DNA of 64,000 nt, from the NCBI GenBank assembly GCA_002270565.1, contig NQMI01000060.1, positions 1-64,000 on the forward strand. The letters run 5' to 3'. This document shows positions 59,686 through 64,000 of this stretch, one piece after another. The notes beneath the pieces were generated by a model that did not search any database, had not been told where the DNA came from, and saw only the letters and a list, made by a program, of their open reading frames with translations. Positions within the stretch are counted from its first letter, which is position 1; every line of letters starts with the position of its first letter. The DNA comes from Stenocarpella maydis. Lineage: Eukaryota > Ascomycota > Sordariomycetes > Diaporthales > Diaporthaceae. Both the position numbers and the translations under genes were made by a program.

Positions 59686-60729
59686 GGGCTCGCAGAGGTG
59701 TCAATTAGACGCGCAGATTCTATGACTGCATCTCAACAAGATATCAAACAAGAAATTTGTCACGTCGGACAGCCGAGGACAGATGACGCCGGGGGACTGA
59801 GCGACGTAAGTAGATTTCCAAGCCCCTGCGTCAAGGTGCGAAGTACCCCGTGTATCCAGAAGAAATGCGAGATGAGCGGAGCTGAATCACACGTATAAAG
59901 GCAAAGAAATGCTTATTGGAAGAACACGGGCCAAAGACGAGAGATGTCCGATTGGACGCGACCCCAGATTTACTGCTCCAGACTTGAAGGTGGCAAGGCA
60001 AGGCAGTTTGAGGTGTGGATCGCCACGCGAGATATCAGACGGGTGCGGGTCAAATAGGGGACATGAGCTCTGGACTGCGGATGTCCGTGGCGTGGCGATC
60101 TCGTGTGAATAACATGTGCACCCTATATCGTTTCTTGCTGAGTCGAGATCCGAACAGATCAGCCACAATTCGTGTTCGCGTAGCTTGCAGAGGAGAGCAT
60201 CGAGAGGCCCAAGGCCAGGGTCGTGGCCGAAACGGGAATTCTTTGCGTTGAACGATGCCGGTCCTCGGCCGACCTTCAGGTGCGTGGAGGATTCATGCGA
60301 CTGGCAGCGGACCCAGATCTCGACTTTAGGGCTAGACCTAGGTATATAACAACAGATCTAATTAAGTGGCTCGGCGCAGGTGCCTGTAAGGTGGATGAGG
60401 CTGCATCTTCCTAGGACAGCCAGCCAACATCAGGGGTCCAGATGTCTTGTCCCAGGGGCGGCTTTTATCGGTGACGTACCCACACCCAGCGGTACCTGAG
60501 TATCCACGGGACACCCTAAACCCTATCCGTGCTAGCTCAGGTTTGTCGCGTTCACTCCGCGGTGGGAGGCTCAGCCGGACTTTTCGACGTCGAGACACCT
60601 AGCCCGAAGCTATCACCCAGCTTCCGCCACAGTCCCACCGTCATCAGTCTCACCGGCGCACCAATATTGTCCGTGGCAGCGGCTCCTAGATAACGAGACA
60701 CTCCTGCACAGCTGTGCTGATCAGACAAG
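59686..60729. other. Divergent promoter region, PXA / BuGZ genes
   Basis: Shared upstream region. It contains a perfect 11-bp inverted repeat (GATCGCCACGC at 60018-60028 with its complement at 60090-60100). No gene seen. Confidence 0.45.
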
Positions 60730-61954
60730 ATGGGGAAGAAGAAGCGGTCGCAACCCAACATCGAGGAGCTCCTCGAGCGCCCCTGGTGTTACTACTGTGA
60801 GCTTGTGCTTCCCCAACCAGACCGCCGTCTCTAGGCAAACGTCGACTGACCACCCCAAGGCGAACGTGACTTTGAGGACCTAAAGCTCTTGATCTCTCAT
60901 CAGAAGGCAAAACATTTCAAATGCGACCGTTGTGGCCGTAGGCTGAACACAGCGGGAGGTCGGTCAACCCAAGTCCCGCCCCCTGGTCTCGCGTGCTGCG
61001 GTGCTGACTCTTGCCACATTATAGGTCTCTCCGTCCACATGAACCAAGTCCACAAAGAGACTCTCTCACACGTCGAAAATGCCCTGCCCAACCGCCAGGG
61101 CCTGGATGTCGAGATCTTCGGCATGGAAGGTGTCCCCGAAGAGGTCAGAGAGCAGCACAAACAACGCATCCACCAAAATTACTGGGCGGCACAAGACGAG
61201 CGGTTCAAGGCGACAGGAAACCCTCCTCCCGGCCAGGAGCGACCGTCCAAGAAGATCAGGATAGAGACCCCAGAGGAGCTGAAGAAGAGGTTCGCCGAGT
61301 TCCGCGCCAAGAAAGCGGCAGGAATACCAACGGGCACAAACGGCAACGCGAATGCAGCGCAACCGAGTGTACAGAGTCCCGTGCAGAATGGCAGTCCGGG
61401 CGCCTTTGTGAGTATAGGTTGCGGCCAACGCCAACATCCACATTCTGCTAACATGGCTGTGCCAGAACTCACCCTTCGCCCCTCCACAACCTTACGCCCA
61501 GCCTGGCTTCCCGAATTACCCGCCCGCCGTTCCTCCTCCTGCTGCTGGCTTCCAACAGTATCCTGCCTCCACACTTCCCGCCCGTCCGCCAACTCTGCCA
61601 GTCGCACCAAGCCTTCCCCAACGGCCAGGCTATCCGGCCGGGACTTACTATCCCGGCCAGCCTGGTGCACCAGGCTTCCCTGCTGCGGGTGGCGCTTCCA
61701 CAGTGGACGATCTGGTGGCCAACGCGAGACAAGGCGATGACATTGACCAGCTCATCCGTATGGCGGAGGCTGGCATCAAGCCGGCCAAAACTCCAACAGA
61801 CGGAGCGCCCACTGCGCCGCCGCCGGCCGAGGGCGGAGAAAAGAAGTCGAAGAAGGAAAAGGGGCGGATGGTGTATTCCGATACCGAGTTCAGCCCCGAG
61901 GAGAGGATGGCAATGTTGCCCAAGTATGCTTGGACGCCTACCATACCCGCCTAG
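60730..61954 (+). CDS. BuGZ/ZNF207-type C2H2 zinc-finger protein
   Basis: Four exons, 60730-60796, 60860-60958, 61025-61407 and 61466-61954, sum to 1,038 nt, 345 residues. The first 55 residues are diagnostic: MGKKK...PWCYYCERDFEDLKLL, then SHQKAKHFKCDRCGRRLNTA, then GGLSVHMNQVHKE, i.e. two tandem fingers as in human ZNF207/BuGZ. A charged helix follows (PEELKKRFAEFRAKKAAGIP), then a Pro/Gly/Tyr/Gln-rich low-complexity region, and a C-terminal SDTEFSPEERMAMLPKYAW. BuGZ binds microtubules and Bub3 and phase-separates on the spindle; in fungi the homologue is less studied. I did not find a convincing GLEBS (Bub3-binding) motif. Intron 2 (66 nt) has no in-frame stop, so its retention would insert 22 residues between fingers. 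Confidence 0.85.
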
Positions 61955-63179
61955 CATGTGCCTCCGGTGCGGTGAGAGGTTGGAGCTTCGCACAAACCCA
62001 CCAGAGTCGGGAGTCGGTCGAAATAGCTGCTGGTGATATTATTTCATCTCTATTGGCATGAGTGCATTGCTTGGGATTTGGGGGAAATAACTACGTGGCA
62101 CAGATTCCACTTGATTTGGCCAACAAGATGCTCCCAGCTCTCCTCTCGAAGCCTGCATCCCTCGTTAGCCTAGCCTCTAATTCAGTGACTCCACCGGACT
62201 GATCATGATGCATTGCCCTCTTGCCATAATGTCTTGAGCAACTCACTGCATATGTGGCATTTCTGAAGAACCCCCTCGATGCTCGGGCGAGTGCTGTAAA
62301 AGTGGCGTTCCACCACGCTCCGGAGCTGCCTACGATATAGACAAGTTTTCCGAGGCTCGTGTAACAATGCGCCGGGCACACAGATGGCTATTTGGATTAT
62401 CGACTAAACGTGGATCCTTCTACTGCATGTTCCTTAATTGATAAGACCTGCTTGCAACGGGCCTATTAGGCTTGCGCTCAGTGCAGGTGGTAACTGACAT
62501 AACTATGACAAGGCAGTTGGGCCATGGCTGCTGAATAGATCAGCAAATACCAACTGGCTTCATGTGTTGGAGACAATCCCAAAAGTCTGAGTCCATCAGA
62601 GACGTCTTCGGAATATGGCTAGGGAGAAGCACGCAATCGTGGCATTCCTGAGCAACTAATTAACACAGCCGTAGATCCATCCAATCAAATCCTGGATACT
62701 CTTCGTACGATTTATCATAGCTCATTCTGTGCTTAGATTGAGCGGAAAGTCTTTTCTCAAGAATCCCCAAGGATTCCAAGGTTGGCTTATCCCCGTTTCC
62801 GTCTGGGAGCATGCATACTAAATACCTAGGTAGGTAGTCTTTCGGCTCATCTCTAGGATCATCCACGAGTTTCGACTTTCCTTACGAAACAAATGCCCAA
62901 CCGTTTCTCAATAAACGCTTAACTATACCAGCACGTACGTGTTCGCCATCCCAGTGGTGGAAGAGGGCCTCTCCCTGGACACCACGTCATCGTCCCCCCC
63001 CCCCAAAGCTCACGCCGCGCATCATTCAGCAATTCCCACATAAACTAGACTAAGCTCAAGCTGGACACACCCGCTATTTCCACAATCTTGCAACGCATTT
63101 GAAAGGAGAATGTGAGTCATTTCTCAGGTGGGATCCGACGTTGCCTTACAACGCGTTTTTATAAATCCTCTCCCTGCTT
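61955..63179. other. Gene-free interval
   Basis: BuGZ 3' flank and AT-rich spacer, with a C11 run at 62994-63004 and a CCTAGGTAGGTA word near 62823. No gene seen. Confidence 0.45.
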
Positions 63180-63613
63180 ACCGGTCAGCTCGTGCCGTCC
63201 CGCTGGCAGTGGGAAAAGGTTTACGCGGATGGGCCTGTGGACGGCTGGTCCCGACCCATATAACATTAATCCCATCACTCACGTCGTGTACTTCCAGAAG
63301 TCAGTGGGCAGCTCCGTCTCAGGTCAGGGCTCTTCGATGCCTACCGCTACCAGCTCGTGAAGATGGCCTACGCGACCAGCGTCGCGCACTACCATCGCCT
63401 GCCGGCCCTCTGCTCCGTCTTCGGCACCCTGTTCGGCCAGCTAGCTCATCCACAAGATGATGCACCGTAACGTTTGGGGCTATCTGGCAAGTTCGTCGAC
63501 CCGGACCTCACCGAGCTGCGGAAGCCCTGGCTGGACACTGGAGAAGTGTTTGACGTAATCTCTGAGGTCGGCGCTGATGAGGTTGATATTGTGCTTATCC
63601 GAGAGCAACTCTA
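63180..63613 (+). pseudogene. Possible decayed gene, unassigned
   Basis: Protein-like strings occur in successive frames: SRWQWEKVYADGPVDGWSRP then a stop; GLFDAYRYQLVKMAYATS with HRLPALCSVFGTLFGQ, a stop at 63468; and KFVDPDLTELRKPWLDTGEV ending in TAG at 63613. The GC-rich codons contrast with the AT-rich flanks. The order suggests one disrupted coding sequence, but I do not know the family. Confidence 0.3.
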
Positions 63614-64000
63614 GTATGTTCATAGCAGGGTACTATATTTGGGCTGGATTCAAATACCCCAACGTAGTTGACATGAGCGAAAATCTACCGTCACATCTTC
63701 CTGTCGCATCTCAGGATACAATTAGGGCAGACATGACCAAGTAGGATTTCTATCTGAACTTAGGATTGTAAGCGATAATACATCTCCGAAGGTGGCACAC
63801 CTGAATCGTGGGGAGTTGGCAATATTCATCCCCACAACAGCAGCATGACTAACTAGCATCTTGTGGTCGACCCCCCTGGTCTCCCATGCAGCGCCAAGGT
63901 CATATGCCCGTGGGGAATGGAGAAATAGCAGGGGTGTCTGTATTTTGGCTAAATTCAATACTAGTTTTCCCCAGAAGCTCCCTGCAATGATTTTCTCGAG
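63614..64000. other. Right end of the window
   Basis: AT-rich, no gene recognised. Confidence 0.4.

Noticed and set aside
60018..60100. 11-bp inverted repeat in the PXA/BuGZ promoter as a transposon terminus
   Set aside because: The arms are short, 61 nt apart, with no flanking duplication; compatible with chance or a regulatory dyad.

Overview
The window is nuclear DNA of a filamentous ascomycete, most likely a Sordariomycete. The genes are monocistronic on both strands and carry short spliceosomal introns of about 50-200 nt (one of 551 nt). Many introns have CTAAC-type branch points, and internal exons fit together in phase when GT-AG (sometimes GC-AG) junctions are applied. Several products are fungal hallmarks: a PMC1-type calcium pump, Mtc1, a kinesin-8, a LIP-type secreted lipase, and a CaaX lipopeptide pheromone precursor. 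There are no operons, CRISPR arrays or recognisable tRNA/rRNA genes.

Layout. 0-2.1 kb: gene-free. 2.1-5.8 kb: secreted lipase (+) and a five-exon SRPK-like kinase (+). 6.1-10.3 kb: seven-exon vacuolar-type Ca2+-ATPase (-), preceded by a 3.5 kb gene-free stretch with a pentanucleotide satellite. 13.9-14.5 kb: small cyclophilin (-). 14.9-17.0 kb: two decayed genes, a feruloyl-esterase-like hydrolase and an OPT peptide transporter, plus a perfect 16-bp inverted repeat. 17.7-19.8 kb: MTC1 homologue (-), divergent from a 1,644-residue AT-hook protein (+, 21.0-26.1 kb). 28.4-29.6 kb: six-exon ribosomal protein uL14/RPL23 (-). 30.4-32.8 kb: Ser/Thr-rich secreted-looking protein whose signal-peptide exon contains an in-frame amber codon. 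33.2-37.1 kb: an ATG-less membrane-protein frame, an unassigned coding-like segment and a complete ankyrin protein, all on the minus strand. 38.75-39.7 kb: zinc-finger protein (+). 39.7-45.5 kb: AT-rich, gene-poor, holding a decayed 3-carboxymuconate-cycloisomerase-like gene and a tiny intact gene for a farnesylated a-type pheromone precursor. 45.6-50.6 kb: two unrelated non-haem-iron dioxygenases flanking a novel tail-anchored protein. 51.9-55.4 kb: kinesin-8 (-). 57.4-59.7 kb: PX-associated-domain protein (-), divergent from a BuGZ/ZNF207-type zinc-finger protein (+, 60.7-62.0 kb). 62-64 kb: gene-free apart from a possible relic.

Biology. Conserved housekeeping genes (ribosome, Ca2+ storage, spindle motor, BuGZ, Mtc1, cyclophilin) alternate with short accessory stretches where secretome and transport genes have decayed, a two-speed pattern. 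BuGZ and kinesin-8 both act on the mitotic spindle but lie 5 kb apart, with no sign of co-regulation. The most distinctive item is the 28-residue pheromone precursor at 44,325-44,411, with its own TATA box. All exon coordinates were deduced by eye from splice consensus and reading phase; in every multi-exon gene listed as a CDS, except where noted, the exon lengths sum to an exact multiple of three.
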